64,000 nucleotides of DNA from Robiginitomaculum sp. (GTDB lineage: Bacteria > Pseudomonadota > Alphaproteobacteria > Caulobacterales > Maricaulaceae). Positions within the stretch are counted from its first letter, which is position 1; each line of letters starts with the position of its first letter. The stretch covers positions 124,001-188,000 of the forward strand of contig JAJFFO010000007.1 of assembly GCA_021776615.1 (NCBI GenBank), given 5' to 3'. The notes beneath the pieces were generated by a model that searched no databases, was not told the origin of the DNA, and worked only from the letters and a program-made list of their open reading frames with translations. Shown here in pieces: positions 43,695-54,109 of the stretch. The position numbers and the translations under genes are program-made.

Positions 43695-45002
43695 TCACGC
43701 GCCGTGCCCATCGCCATACCAGTCTTTCTTTATGTTTCGCGACGCGAGATAAAAGAACACCGCCGCAAAAACATACACCCACACAATAATCGACAACGCC
43801 AATTGCAGCGCCTGCGCTTCATTGCTGCCATCGGGCAAGGTGAGAAAGGTCGATAAGCCGCCGGTCAAGGTTGGCCCGATACCCAGCCCGATAATATTGA
43901 TGATGAATAAATTCACCGACGAGGTAAATGCACGCATATTCGGCGGCACCAAATTTTGCATGGAGCCAAAAACCGGCGCAAACCAAACACCGGAACACAA
44001 GGATGGAATTACCCAAATCGCCATCAAAATCCACGGGTTTTGCATTTGCAGCGCGACAAAAAACAATGGCGCCATGAGCACGCTGGAAAGCGCCGGCACC
44101 AGCGCATACCATTTCAGATCGCGCTGGCCGAGTTTGTCGACCAGCCAGCCGCCAAGATAGGTGCCAACCGCCATCGGCAAAATCCCGACCATGCCAAATT
44201 TAAAGCCGACCTCAGCATAGCTCATGTCAAAGCTGCGGATGAAATGCGGCACCATCCACGCCTGCACCGCATAGCCACCCAGCGACGTTAAGGCGCCAGC
44301 AAAGCTAAACACCCAGAAGGTGCGTTTTCCCAACAGGGTTTTAAAAACTGCGCCCGCCGAAACCGGGGCAATCTTTTTAGCCTCAAAAACACCCCGCTCC
44401 GGTTCTTTAATAATCATTTTGGCAAGTACGGCGACGGCGACCCCCGGTAACCCGATGATGAAAAACGCCTGTCGCCAGCCAAGGTGCTCAACCACCCAAC
44501 CACCGGCAATCAGGCCCAGAAGGCTGCCAAAGGGAATGCCAAGCGAATAAACCGCAATGGCGCGCGAGCGCTCACCGGCGCTGTAATAATCCGACAATAA
44601 TGAGTGGGCGGGCGGCGTACACCCGGCTTCGCCAAACCCGACGCCCAAACGCGCAATAAACAAATGCCAAAAATTCGTCGCAAAGCCGGACACCGCGGTA
44701 AACCCGCTCCAAATCGCCAGCGACACACTGATAATGCTGACCCGGTTAAAGCGGTCTGCGGCCCACGCAATGGGCAAGCCTACGGCGGTGTAAAACACCG
44801 CAAATGCCAAGCCGCTCAACACCCCCATTTGCAAATCCGACAACCCCAATTCATGGCGAATTGGCTCTTGTAAAATGCTGAAAATAAGCCGGTCGACAAA
44901 ATTGAAGGTGTAGATGATAAACAAGGTGCCAAGAACAATATTGCGATACGCCTTGGTCGGCGCGGGCGCCGCGCTCGGGCTGGAAGCTGGGTTATTTTTC
45001 AT
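43695..45002 (-). CDS. MFS transporter (spinster-like)
   Basis: 435 residues from the ATG at 45002 (GAGG 7-8 nt upstream; an ATG at 45026 is also in frame). Twelve membrane segments. The loop-2 motif AWAADRFNRVSII and the N-terminal FNFVDRLIFSILQEPI fit the spinster-like group of the major facilitator superfamily. Substrate unknown. Divergent from the short-chain dehydrogenase gene 125 bp away, so the two may be co-regulated. Confidence 0.88.
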   Translation of the reverse strand: MKNNPASSPSAAPAPTKAYRNIVLGTLFIIYTFNFVDRLIFSILQEPIRHELGLSDLQMGVLSGLAFAVFYTAVGLPIAWAADRFNRVSIISVSLAIWSGFTAVSGFATNFWHLFIARLGVGFGEAGCTPPAHSLLSDYYSAGERSRAIAVYSLGIPFGSLLGLIAGGWVVEHLGWRQAFFIIGLPGVAVAVLAKMIIKEPERGVFEAKKIAPVSAGAVFKTLLGKRTFWVFSFAGALTSLGGYAVQAWMVPHFIRSFDMSYAEVGFKFGMVGILPMAVGTYLGGWLVDKLGQRDLKWYALVPALSSVLMAPLFFVALQMQNPWILMAIWVIPSLCSGVWFAPVFGSMQNLVPPNMRAFTSSVNLFIINIIGLGIGPTLTGGLSTFLTLPDGSNEAQALQLALSIIVWVYVFAAVFFYLASRNIKKDWYGDGHGA

Positions 45003-45127
45003 GTTGCCTCTTATTCCTGCAAACACCGGCGAGGCATAGCTTTATTTTCAAATCCATCCACAATTAATGTTCCGGTTCTGGCTAAACTGCCGTAAGAAAC
45101 ACCGCCCAATGGCAATGGAAAACCGCT

Positions 45128-45880
45128 ATGCAACTTAAAAATCAAACCATTTTGGTCACCGGCGCTTCTCGCGGCGTTGGCGCAGCCATTGCCCGGCAAT
45201 GCGCACAAGACGGTGCCAAAGTCATCCTGCATTACGGCGCTAACGAAGCCGCCGCCCGCACCGTACAACACAGCATTGGCGGTAACGCCCTTGCCTGCGT
45301 CGGCGAGGATTTGCGCGCCGCCGGTGCCGGAGCGCGCCTGTGGGACGCGGCGGCGCAACATGGCCCGATCACCGCTCTGGTCAATAATGCGGGCATAGAC
45401 CCGGCCAGCCCACTTGATGGGCCTATAGAGGACTGGCGTGCCGCGTGGACCGCCAACCTGGCCGTCAACCTACATGCCCCCGCCGAGCTTAGCCGCTGCG
45501 CGGTGAGCGCCTTTCGCAGTAACGGCAGCAGTGGCGGCACCATTATCAATATCACCTCGCGCGCTGGCATTCGCGGCGATGATGCGCATCACGACGCCTA
45601 TGCCGCCGCCAAAGGTGGCCTGCTGGCCCATACCCGCACATTGGCCCGCGCTTTGGCCGCAGAGAACATCTTGTGCTATGCGATTGCGCCGGGCTGGATA
45701 GACACCGACATGGCCCCCAAGGGCGGCGACAAGCTCACCCATGCCTTGTCCGAGATTCCGCTTGGTCGCATGGCCGCCCCCGGCGAAATTGCCAAGCTGA
45801 CCAGCTTCCTGCTCTCTGGTGCCTGCCCCTCTGCCACCGGCGCAACCTTCGACGTCAACGGCGCATCGCACGTGCGCTAA
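45128..45880 (+). CDS. Short-chain dehydrogenase/reductase
   Basis: 250 residues, classical SDR: TGASRGVGAAIA cofactor loop (12-23), NNAG (near 87), Ser in ITSRAG (near 142), YAAAKGG catalytic Tyr-x3-Lys (near 157) and PGWIDTDM. NAD(P)H-dependent oxidoreductase of the FabG-like group; substrate not predictable. High GC, native codon use. Confidence 0.9.
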   Translation: MQLKNQTILVTGASRGVGAAIARQCAQDGAKVILHYGANEAAARTVQHSIGGNALACVGEDLRAAGAGARLWDAAAQHGPITALVNNAGIDPASPLDGPIEDWRAAWTANLAVNLHAPAELSRCAVSAFRSNGSSGGTIINITSRAGIRGDDAHHDAYAAAKGGLLAHTRTLARALAAENILCYAIAPGWIDTDMAPKGGDKLTHALSEIPLGRMAAPGEIAKLTSFLLSGACPSATGATFDVNGASHVR

Positions 45881-46672
45881 AGTTTAGCCGCAAACAGGGA
45901 CAATAAGCGCAATTTTAGCGCTGCATGAGCGGCGCAAAACGCACTATAAGCACAACATAAGGGACGAATGAGGGGCACTTAAGGGGCACCGCACGAGGGT
46001 CATTTGACCCTTGCGTACAAAACCGAGAATAAAACGCCCTTATCCTCGTGAATATGTCGGTGCTTCCCCTTCTCCCCCCCTTGCTTTTGGGAGGGAGAAG
46101 GTCGGGATGAGGGGAAGCGGACCTGAAGAATGCGGCAAAGCCTTCAACGACCATACCCCCTCACCTCCTATCCTCTCCCCTAGGAGAGGAGGAAGAGCGC
46201 TTGCCCTCGGCATTCCCCAAACTTATTCAACACCTGCCCGTTTTGGTCTAAAATCATGGAAGTTTGACATCGTGAATACACCACCCTCGACACAATAACG
46301 GGAAGCCGCCACCTCCCGCTTTGTTGTCACCCCGGCGTAGGCCGGGGTCCATCTTCATTTGTTTCAAGGCGTAAAAGAAAGAGTGGATTCCGGCCTGCGC
46401 CGGAATGACGCGGTGAGAAGGTCGCCTGTCCCGGCGAAGGTCGGGGCCTGAATGACGTTTTGTCTCATTCCACACCTTTCTTTCGTCGTCCTCCGGCTTG
46501 ACCGGAGGATCCATTTTATGGGCTAGCGTGGGTTAGATGATTGCATGGGTCCGCCGGTCAAGCCGGAGGACGACGAGGTGAAAGGGAAGCCACAAACATA
46601 AAGGTGTCACCCCGGCGCAGGTCGGGGCCGGAATGACGCGGTGAGGGAGGCGGAGTATACCGCCCCAATCGC
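45881..46672. repeat. Intergenic block of palindromic repeats
   Basis: No gene. At least five stem-loops: CCTTCTCCC/GGGAGAAGG (46068-46076 and 46093-46101, with outer arms GCTTCCCC/GGGGAAGC); TCCTCTCC-N4-GGAGAGGA (46171-46190); CCCCGGC-N4-GCCGGGG (46330-46347); ATTCCGGC-N4-GCCGGAAT (46387-46406); and a perfect 22-bp inverted repeat (46484-46505 and 46554-46575). The motifs (CCGGC-rich cores, GTCATTCCGGC edges, GTCGTCCTCCGG arms) are those of dispersed intergenic repeats common in Alphaproteobacteria. Several families are stacked here. Confidence 0.75.
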
Positions 46673-47584
46673 CTAACCTTTACCCGTCATCTCGCCACTG
46701 AGCATTTGGATGATGCCGGAAAAATCGGTGCTGCCGCCGCCTAGGTTTTCAAACATGGCGTAAAGGGCTTGGGCTTCTGCGCCCAGCGGGGTAGCGGCGC
46801 CGGAGGTTTGGGCGGCGTCTTGGGCGAGGCGTAGGTCTTTGAGCATCATGGCGGCGGCAAATCCGGCTTTGTAATCATTATTGGCGGGGGATGTGGGCAC
46901 CGGGCCGGGCACCGGGCAATAGGAGGTCATGGACCAGTTTTGCCCCGATGCCTTGGAGGAAATATCGAAAAACCGTTGCCGGTCGAGGCCCAATTTATCG
47001 GCCAGTACAAAAGCCTCAGCGGTGCCGATCATGGTAATGCCCAGCAACATATTATTGCAGATTTTGGCCGCCTGCCCGGCCCCGGCATCACCGGCATAAA
47101 TCACCGCTTTGGCCATTGGCGTCAATACCGGTTCGGCAAGGGCGAAATCCGCTTCCGCGCCGCCAACCATAAACGCCAATGTGCCAGCCTGCGCCGCGGC
47201 AACGCCGCCGGAAACCGGGCTGTCGACCATGGAAAAACCTGCCGCCACCGCGTCGCTGGCCACGGCGCGCGCGCTTTGCACATCAATGGTCGAGCAATCA
47301 CAAAACAGCGCCGAAGGCTTCGCATTGGCAATGACGCCATCTTCGCCGCCATAGACCCCGCGCACATGTTTGCCCGCTGGCAACATGGTCACCACCGCGT
47401 CCTTGCCAGCCACCGCATCGGCGACACTGGTCGCAATAGCACAGCCACCGGCTTTGGCCGTCGCGCAGGCGTCGGCGCTAAGATCAAAAGCGGTGACGGC
47501 AAAGCCGCCTTTGACCAGATTGAGCGCCATTGGTCCGCCCATATTACCAAGCCCGATAAAGCCGATAGATTTGATTGCGCTCAT
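46673..47584 (-). CDS. mmsB: 3-hydroxyisobutyrate dehydrogenase
   Basis: 303 residues. N-terminal NAD-binding motif GFIGLGNMGGPMALNLVKGG, substrate motif DSPVSGGVAAAQAGTLAFMV (near 120), catalytic Lys in KICNNMLLG (near 172). It oxidises 3-hydroxyisobutyrate to methylmalonate semialdehyde in valine breakdown. Third gene of the valine operon; a 36-bp gap separates it from the hydrolase. Confidence 0.92.
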   Translation of the reverse strand: MSAIKSIGFIGLGNMGGPMALNLVKGGFAVTAFDLSADACATAKAGGCAIATSVADAVAGKDAVVTMLPAGKHVRGVYGGEDGVIANAKPSALFCDCSTIDVQSARAVASDAVAAGFSMVDSPVSGGVAAAQAGTLAFMVGGAEADFALAEPVLTPMAKAVIYAGDAGAGQAAKICNNMLLGITMIGTAEAFVLADKLGLDRQRFFDISSKASGQNWSMTSYCPVPGPVPTSPANNDYKAGFAAAMMLKDLRLAQDAAQTSGAATPLGAEAQALYAMFENLGGGSTDFSGIIQMLSGEMTGKG

Positions 47585-47620
47585 TTTGGTTTCCTCTTTG
47601 ATTTTGATTTATGTCCTGAT

Positions 47621-48682
47621 TTATTCGCTCAGAAAGCGCAAAGCGTCCGGCCCGGCCAACGGCACAAAATATGCCGCCACATCATCATTACTAATGTCGC
47701 TCAAATCTGCTGGCTGCCATACCGGCGTATTGTCGCGGTCGACCAGCAAAGCGCGCACGCCTTCGTAAAAATCATTGCCAGCCAGAAATTTAAGGCTAAG
47801 CCCCAACTCCATCTGCATGGCGGCGCGAAAGTTCAAATTCTGTCCCTCGCTCATTTGGCGTAGGGTGATCTTTAACGCCAAAGGCGATTTTGTTTTAAGA
47901 ATTTTCTTTTGTTTACGCGCCCAATCGCCATCATCTTCACGCAAATTTTCGATAATGCTTTCTACGCTGTCCGCGCCAAAGCAATGGTCAATCACTGCCT
48001 GCTGGGCCGGCACCTGGCCGTCTTCCGGTGTGCCGGTGAGGCTATCGACAATCACCGCAACATCGTCTGCACGCTTGGCATCTTCGACCAGACGCGCTTT
48101 GATTTGTTCGTGTTGATCGGAGGGCGCATAGTCGGTGGCAATGCCCAAAGCATACGCATCTGGCGCTTTTAGGCGCGCGCCGGTCAGCGCCAGCCAAATG
48201 CCGGTTTTGCCTTCCATACGCGGTAGAAAATAGCTGCCACCAACATCGGGGTAAAAGCCAATGCCGGTTTCGGGCATGGCAAACAAGGTCCGGTCCCCGG
48301 CAACGCGCCGTGTGCCATGCACCGATATGCCAACGCCGCCGCCCATAACAATGCCATCAATCATCGCCACATAGGGTTTGGGATATTCCTTGATCAGCGT
48401 GTTCAGGCGATATTCCTCGGCGTAGAAATTCGCCGGGCCGGATAGATCGCCGCCGCGCGCGCCGGTCAGCGCCAATATGTCGCCGCCCGCGCAAAACGCC
48501 TTTTCGCCGACCGCATCGACCATTATGGCGACCACGGCGTCGTCATCGCGCCAGTCAAGCAAAGCCTTGGTCATCAGCCGGATCATATCCAGATCCAGCG
48601 CGTTCAGCGCCTTGGGGCGGTTCAGGGTCAGGCGGCCAATGCGGCCTTCCTTGCGGGCAATAATGCTTGGCAAATCGCTCAT
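47621..48682 (-). CDS. 3-hydroxyisobutyryl-CoA hydrolase (enoyl-CoA hydratase superfamily)
   Basis: 353 residues, crotonase fold: RPKALNALDLDMI at the N-terminus, oxyanion-hole GGDILALTG, and MGGGVGISVHGTRRV followed by MPETGIGFYPDVGGSYFLPR, the pattern of 3-hydroxyisobutyryl-CoA hydrolases. The C-terminal extension beyond 260 residues also fits that group rather than hydratases. It releases CoA from 3-hydroxyisobutyryl-CoA in valine catabolism. Overlaps the dehydrogenase gene by 4 nt. Confidence 0.88.
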   Translation of the reverse strand: MSDLPSIIARKEGRIGRLTLNRPKALNALDLDMIRLMTKALLDWRDDDAVVAIMVDAVGEKAFCAGGDILALTGARGGDLSGPANFYAEEYRLNTLIKEYPKPYVAMIDGIVMGGGVGISVHGTRRVAGDRTLFAMPETGIGFYPDVGGSYFLPRMEGKTGIWLALTGARLKAPDAYALGIATDYAPSDQHEQIKARLVEDAKRADDVAVIVDSLTGTPEDGQVPAQQAVIDHCFGADSVESIIENLREDDGDWARKQKKILKTKSPLALKITLRQMSEGQNLNFRAAMQMELGLSLKFLAGNDFYEGVRALLVDRDNTPVWQPADLSDISNDDVAAYFVPLAGPDALRFLSE

Positions 48683-49836
48683 AATTTACGGTCCTGATTC
48701 TGGCCCAACTCATGGCGGGCGATAATCACCCGCATAATCTCATTCGTGCCTTCCAAAATCTGGTGCACCCGTAAATCGCGCACGATGCGCTCCAGCGGAT
48801 AATCCTTCAAATAGCCATAACCGCCATGCAATTGCAGCGCGTCATTGGCGATTTTAAAGCCCATATCGGTGGCGAAGCGTTTGGCCATGGCCGCGTATTT
48901 GCCCTTTTGCGGGTCCGCCGCATCAATGGCCGCAGCGGCGCGGTAGAGCATCATGCGCGAGGCCTCCAACTCGGTGGCCATATCGGCAATTTTAAACTGG
49001 CTGGCCTGAAACGCACCAATGGGTTTGCCAAATTGGCTACGGGTTTGAATATATTCCTTGGCCAATGCCAAAGCTTCCGCCGCGCCGCCAAGCGAGCACG
49101 ACCCGATATTCACCCGGCCCCCATCAAGCCCGGACATAGCGATTTTAAAGCCCATGCCCTCGTCCGACAGAAGGTTTTGCACCGGCACTTTACAATCTTC
49201 AAAAACCACTTCGGCGGTTGGTTGAGCGTTCCAGCCCATTTTGCGCTCATTGGCACCAAAACTGAGGCCCGGCGTGCCCTTTTCCACCACCAAGGTAGAA
49301 ATGCCCTTGGGACCGGCCTCACCAGTGCGCACCATAACCACATAAATGTCGGACACCCCGGCGCCGGAGATAAATGCCTTGGTGCCATTGAGCACATAAT
49401 GATCACCATCGCGCACCGCTTTGGTGCGCAAGGCCGCCGCGTCAGAGCCGGAACCCGGCTCGGTCAGGCAATAGCTGGCGATCAGGTCCATGCTCATCAG
49501 CTGGGGAAGATATTTGGCCCGCTGCATTGCGTCGCCATAGCTGTCAATCATCCACGACGCCATATTGTGGATGGAAAGATAAGCGGCAGTGGCCACACAG
49601 CCCATGGACAATTGTTCGAAAATAAGCGCCGCATCGAGACGGCTAAGCGCCGAGCCACCAAATTCCTCAGCAACATAAATGCCGGCAAAGCCAAGCGCCG
49701 CCGCCTCGCGCATTACCGCTACGGGGAAGTGTTTTTCCTCATCCCATTGTGCCGCATTAGGGCGCAATTTATCGGCCGCGAATTGCCGCGCCATATCTTG
49801 AATGAGAACCTGTTCTTCGCTGAGGGTGAAATCCAT
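48679..49836 (-). CDS. Acyl-CoA dehydrogenase, probably isobutyryl-CoA dehydrogenase
   Basis: 385 residues, acyl-CoA dehydrogenase fold: FAD-binding YCLTEPGSGSDAAALRTKA, RSQFGKPIGAFQ, QLHGGYGYLKDYPLERIVRD and the C-terminal ILEGTNEIMRVIIAR with the catalytic Glu. First gene of the valine operon. Its hydrolase and dehydrogenase neighbours point to isobutyryl-CoA as substrate (inference). Divergent from hemB with a 189-bp gap. Confidence 0.9.
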   Translation of the reverse strand: MDFTLSEEQVLIQDMARQFAADKLRPNAAQWDEEKHFPVAVMREAAALGFAGIYVAEEFGGSALSRLDAALIFEQLSMGCVATAAYLSIHNMASWMIDSYGDAMQRAKYLPQLMSMDLIASYCLTEPGSGSDAAALRTKAVRDGDHYVLNGTKAFISGAGVSDIYVVMVRTGEAGPKGISTLVVEKGTPGLSFGANERKMGWNAQPTAEVVFEDCKVPVQNLLSDEGMGFKIAMSGLDGGRVNIGSCSLGGAAEALALAKEYIQTRSQFGKPIGAFQASQFKIADMATELEASRMMLYRAAAAIDAADPQKGKYAAMAKRFATDMGFKIANDALQLHGGYGYLKDYPLERIVRDLRVHQILEGTNEIMRVIIARHELGQNQDRKL

Positions 49837-49974
49837 AGCTCGCTTTCCTTCTTCGAGGATTTTTTATCACATAATGAGATCGTATCGGATCAAATTTTGC
49901 GTGTTTTATTTCCAAGCAGCACAATTAATCCGGCAACCGCTTCTGACTTTTCATATTGCGCTCAACCGTGATAG

Positions 49975-51009
<1,035 letters not shown>

Positions 51010-51174
51010 CGTTAAAACTTCCCCGGCGATGCCACTCAAACAGTGAGAATAACTCTAAAAACACATCCATACATATCCATTAAACATATTTCAGTATTTT
51101 GATCCTAAACTAAGCGGTGATTGGGGTGCTCGCATGTCTTGTGCGTTAGCATTCGCATAGCATTAGGAAAGACC

Positions 51175-54087
51175 TTGCGGGCCATATTTTTACTCATTCT
51201 GTTTCTCATCACCGCTCTTTTGGGCAGCAATGCGAATGCGCAGAGCGCTACCCCGCTCGCGCAAGACGGCATTCTTGATCTCAGGGGTTGGGACTTTTCC
51301 GCCAAAGGGAGCACCATAGCGCTGAAAGGTGAATTCGATTTTGCGTGGCGCGAATTCACCCCTGCCGATACCGCTTTCCCGGCCGACAAATATGGAACCA
51401 CCATAGCCCCCCAGACCTGGCGCGATCAGGAGTTTGGCGGCGAGGTATCCGATGGACGTGGTTACGGCACCTACCATTTGCGCATTCTGCTGCCCGCCAA
51501 TACACCGCCGCTGGCCATTCGCACCTCTTCGCTGACCTATGCCGCCGCCATATATGTCAATGGTGATCTGATCACCTCGGTCGGCAGGCCGGGCACCGAC
51601 AAGCAATCCGAGCACCCGCGCAATATGATTGACGCTACGCGCCTGCCATTTGCCTTTTCAGACGGCGAGGCGCTGGAGCTTGTGGTCCATTATTCCAACT
51701 TCATCCATGCGCGCGGCGGCATGACCTCGGCTATTCAACTTGGTGCCGCCGATCAGTTAATGACCAGCCACCGGCATTTTGAACAAATTCTGGTCGGCAT
51801 GTTTGGCAGCGGCATAGCGCTAACCATTTTATATCTGATGGCCTACTTTAGCCGCTGGCACTATCGCCCACCGCTATACTTTGCCTTACTTTTATTGTCG
51901 GTCGCCACCCATATCAGCGTCAATAACGGGCTATTCGGCGACCTGTTTCCAATGCTGGTCGGCGGTCCATTCTTACGCCTTGAATACCTTTCTATTCTTG
52001 GCTCATCGTTTTTTTGCTATCTGTTTTCGGCCGGTCTTTACCCGCAATCGGTCAATAAGTTCGTCGATATGGTGGTCCGCATCTATACGGCAATTGCGGT
52101 TTTGTCTTTGCTTACCCTGACCAGCTACCAATTTTCATTCCTGCTTCCTTTTTATCAATTGGGTATGATGTTTTGCGTGGCCGCGGTGATTGGCATATTG
52201 GCCACCGCTGCTTGTCGCCGCGAGGAAGATGGGCTTTTTCTCCTGATCGGAGTGCTGGCCGCTTTTATCGGCCTAAGCATAGGCCTGAGCATGCAAACGC
52301 AGATCGCCACCCCGCCTTGGTTATATGCCTATATTTCCATCGGCCTTATCGTTATCTCCCAAGCCATCACGCTGGGCCGCCATATCGCCCGAACGGCAGC
52401 GCGATCCGAACTCTTGCGGGCCAAGCTGACGCAAGCCAATGAGCAGCTCGAAACGCGCGTTGCGGCGCGCACCAGCGAGCTTCAGGCCAGCCAGGAACGT
52501 TTCTCCTTGGCGGTCGAGGGAAGTCATGATGGGATATGGGATTGGGCCAATATTGAGCGCGACGAAGCCTATTGGTCACCACAATTTAAAAAACTGCTGG
52601 GCTATGACGATGATGAGATCACTGCCAGCTATTCAGATTTCGGGTCGCGTCTGCATGAAGACGATGTCGAGCGCGTCGCCGAAGATTTTAAGAGCGCTGA
52701 GTCTTTTAATTCAGAATTCAGGCTGCGTACAAAGTCGGGTGAATATCGCTGGTTTCGGGCCAAAGCCGTAACCAAAATGGACGAAGACGGCAAACCAAGG
52801 CGCATGGTCGGCTCGCTTTCCGATGTTACTGAGCAAAGAACCACCCAAGACGAGCTGATTAAAGAAAAGAAAATTGCCGAAGCCGCGAATCGGGTTAAAT
52901 CTGACTTTCTATCGGCGATGAGCCATGAGATCCGCACGCCAATGAATGGCGTGATTGGCATGACCGAAGCGGTACTTGATGGTGAATTGCCCGATGAACA
53001 GCGGCAGAACGTCAATGTCATCAAACAGTCGGCAGATGCGCTAATGGTTATTTTGAATGACATTTTAGACATATCCAAAATCGAAGCCGGGAAAATGACT
53101 CTGGAGACCCGCGCCTTTAGTCTGGATAACGTCATTAAAAGCGCACTGGCCTTGTGGCAGGAACCCGCGGCGCAAAAAGGGCTAAAGCTGAAAACACAAA
53201 TTGAGGGCGACATTTGCGGCTATGTAATGGGCGATGAAATTCGCCTTGGCCAAGTGCTCTCCAACCTGTTGTCCAATGCCTGTAAGTTCACCGCGAAGGG
53301 CCATGTGAAACTGGCCATTAGCACCAACATCATTGGCGACAAGGCCGCATTGGAGTTTCGCGTTGAAGACACCGGGGCTGGCATTAGCCCTGATAAGGTG
53401 GCCAATATTTTTGAAGCCTTCACCCAGGAAGATCAAACCATTTCCCGCCGCTATGGCGGCACTGGCCTAGGGCTGAACATCTGCACCCAACTTGCCGACC
53501 TGATGGGCGGCACGCTGGCATATGATAGCGACTATAAGGACGGGGCGGCCTTTGTATTGACGCTAACCCTACCCACGGCAAATGCCCCGGCCAAAGCCCT
53601 TGAGAGCAACGCCAAAACGCCAAAGCCCAAGACGCGCCGCCTCAAACTGCTGGCTGCCGAAGACAATGCCATCAACCGCAAAGTTATGCAGGCGCTGCTT
53701 GGCAAAATGCCGTTCGACCTGATCTTCGCCGAAGACGGGCTGAAAGCGGTGGCTATGGCGCAGGCCGAACCGTTCGATGTAATATTGATGGATATTCAAA
53801 TGCCCAATATGGGCGGTGAAGAAGCAACCCAAATCATCCAAGGTTCAAACGGCCCCAATGCGCAAACCCCGATTATCGCCCTGACCGCCAACGCCATGGC
53901 CGGCGCCAAAGAGCAATACCTCGCCGCCGGCATGCAAGGCTTTGTGGCCAAGCCCATTGATGCCAAAACCCTGATCATGGCCATTAGCGCTGCCGCCAAC
54001 TCGCGCAAAGCGTCCAATACCGCGAACGGTAAAGCATCTGAGCAGGCCAATGACCGCACTGCCAAATCAGCAAAGCGCTCCGCTTAA
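51175..54087 (+). CDS. Hybrid sensor histidine kinase / response regulator with 7TMR-DISM sensor
   Basis: 970 residues from a TTG at 51175 (AGGA 6 nt upstream), which gives a clean signal peptide (RAIFLLILFLITALLGSNANA). A TTG at 51121 is an alternative. Then an extracellular 7TMR-DISM-type sensor (about 40-185), seven membrane segments (200-400), coiled coil, PAS fold (450-560), HisKA with phospho-His584 in SHEIRTPMNG, HATPase_c (NACKF, DTGAGIS, GTGLGLNI) and a C-terminal receiver with Asp873 in LMDIQMPNMGG. The tail is low-complexity. It lies convergent to lpdA; the stimulus and partner are unknown, as no other regulator gene is near. Confidence 0.9.
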   Translation: MRAIFLLILFLITALLGSNANAQSATPLAQDGILDLRGWDFSAKGSTIALKGEFDFAWREFTPADTAFPADKYGTTIAPQTWRDQEFGGEVSDGRGYGTYHLRILLPANTPPLAIRTSSLTYAAAIYVNGDLITSVGRPGTDKQSEHPRNMIDATRLPFAFSDGEALELVVHYSNFIHARGGMTSAIQLGAADQLMTSHRHFEQILVGMFGSGIALTILYLMAYFSRWHYRPPLYFALLLLSVATHISVNNGLFGDLFPMLVGGPFLRLEYLSILGSSFFCYLFSAGLYPQSVNKFVDMVVRIYTAIAVLSLLTLTSYQFSFLLPFYQLGMMFCVAAVIGILATAACRREEDGLFLLIGVLAAFIGLSIGLSMQTQIATPPWLYAYISIGLIVISQAITLGRHIARTAARSELLRAKLTQANEQLETRVAARTSELQASQERFSLAVEGSHDGIWDWANIERDEAYWSPQFKKLLGYDDDEITASYSDFGSRLHEDDVERVAEDFKSAESFNSEFRLRTKSGEYRWFRAKAVTKMDEDGKPRRMVGSLSDVTEQRTTQDELIKEKKIAEAANRVKSDFLSAMSHEIRTPMNGVIGMTEAVLDGELPDEQRQNVNVIKQSADALMVILNDILDISKIEAGKMTLETRAFSLDNVIKSALALWQEPAAQKGLKLKTQIEGDICGYVMGDEIRLGQVLSNLLSNACKFTAKGHVKLAISTNIIGDKAALEFRVEDTGAGISPDKVANIFEAFTQEDQTISRRYGGTGLGLNICTQLADLMGGTLAYDSDYKDGAAFVLTLTLPTANAPAKALESNAKTPKPKTRRLKLLAAEDNAINRKVMQALLGKMPFDLIFAEDGLKAVAMAQAEPFDVILMDIQMPNMGGEEATQIIQGSNGPNAQTPIIALTANAMAGAKEQYLAAGMQGFVAKPIDAKTLIMAISAAANSRKASNTANGKASEQANDRTAKSAKRSA

Positions 54088-54109
54088 GCTAACCAGCCAC
54101 CATCAGCTT

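Noticed and set aside
45881-46672. CRISPR array in the repeat block
   Set aside because: The repeats differ from each other, are irregularly spaced and palindromic, and no cas genes are nearby.
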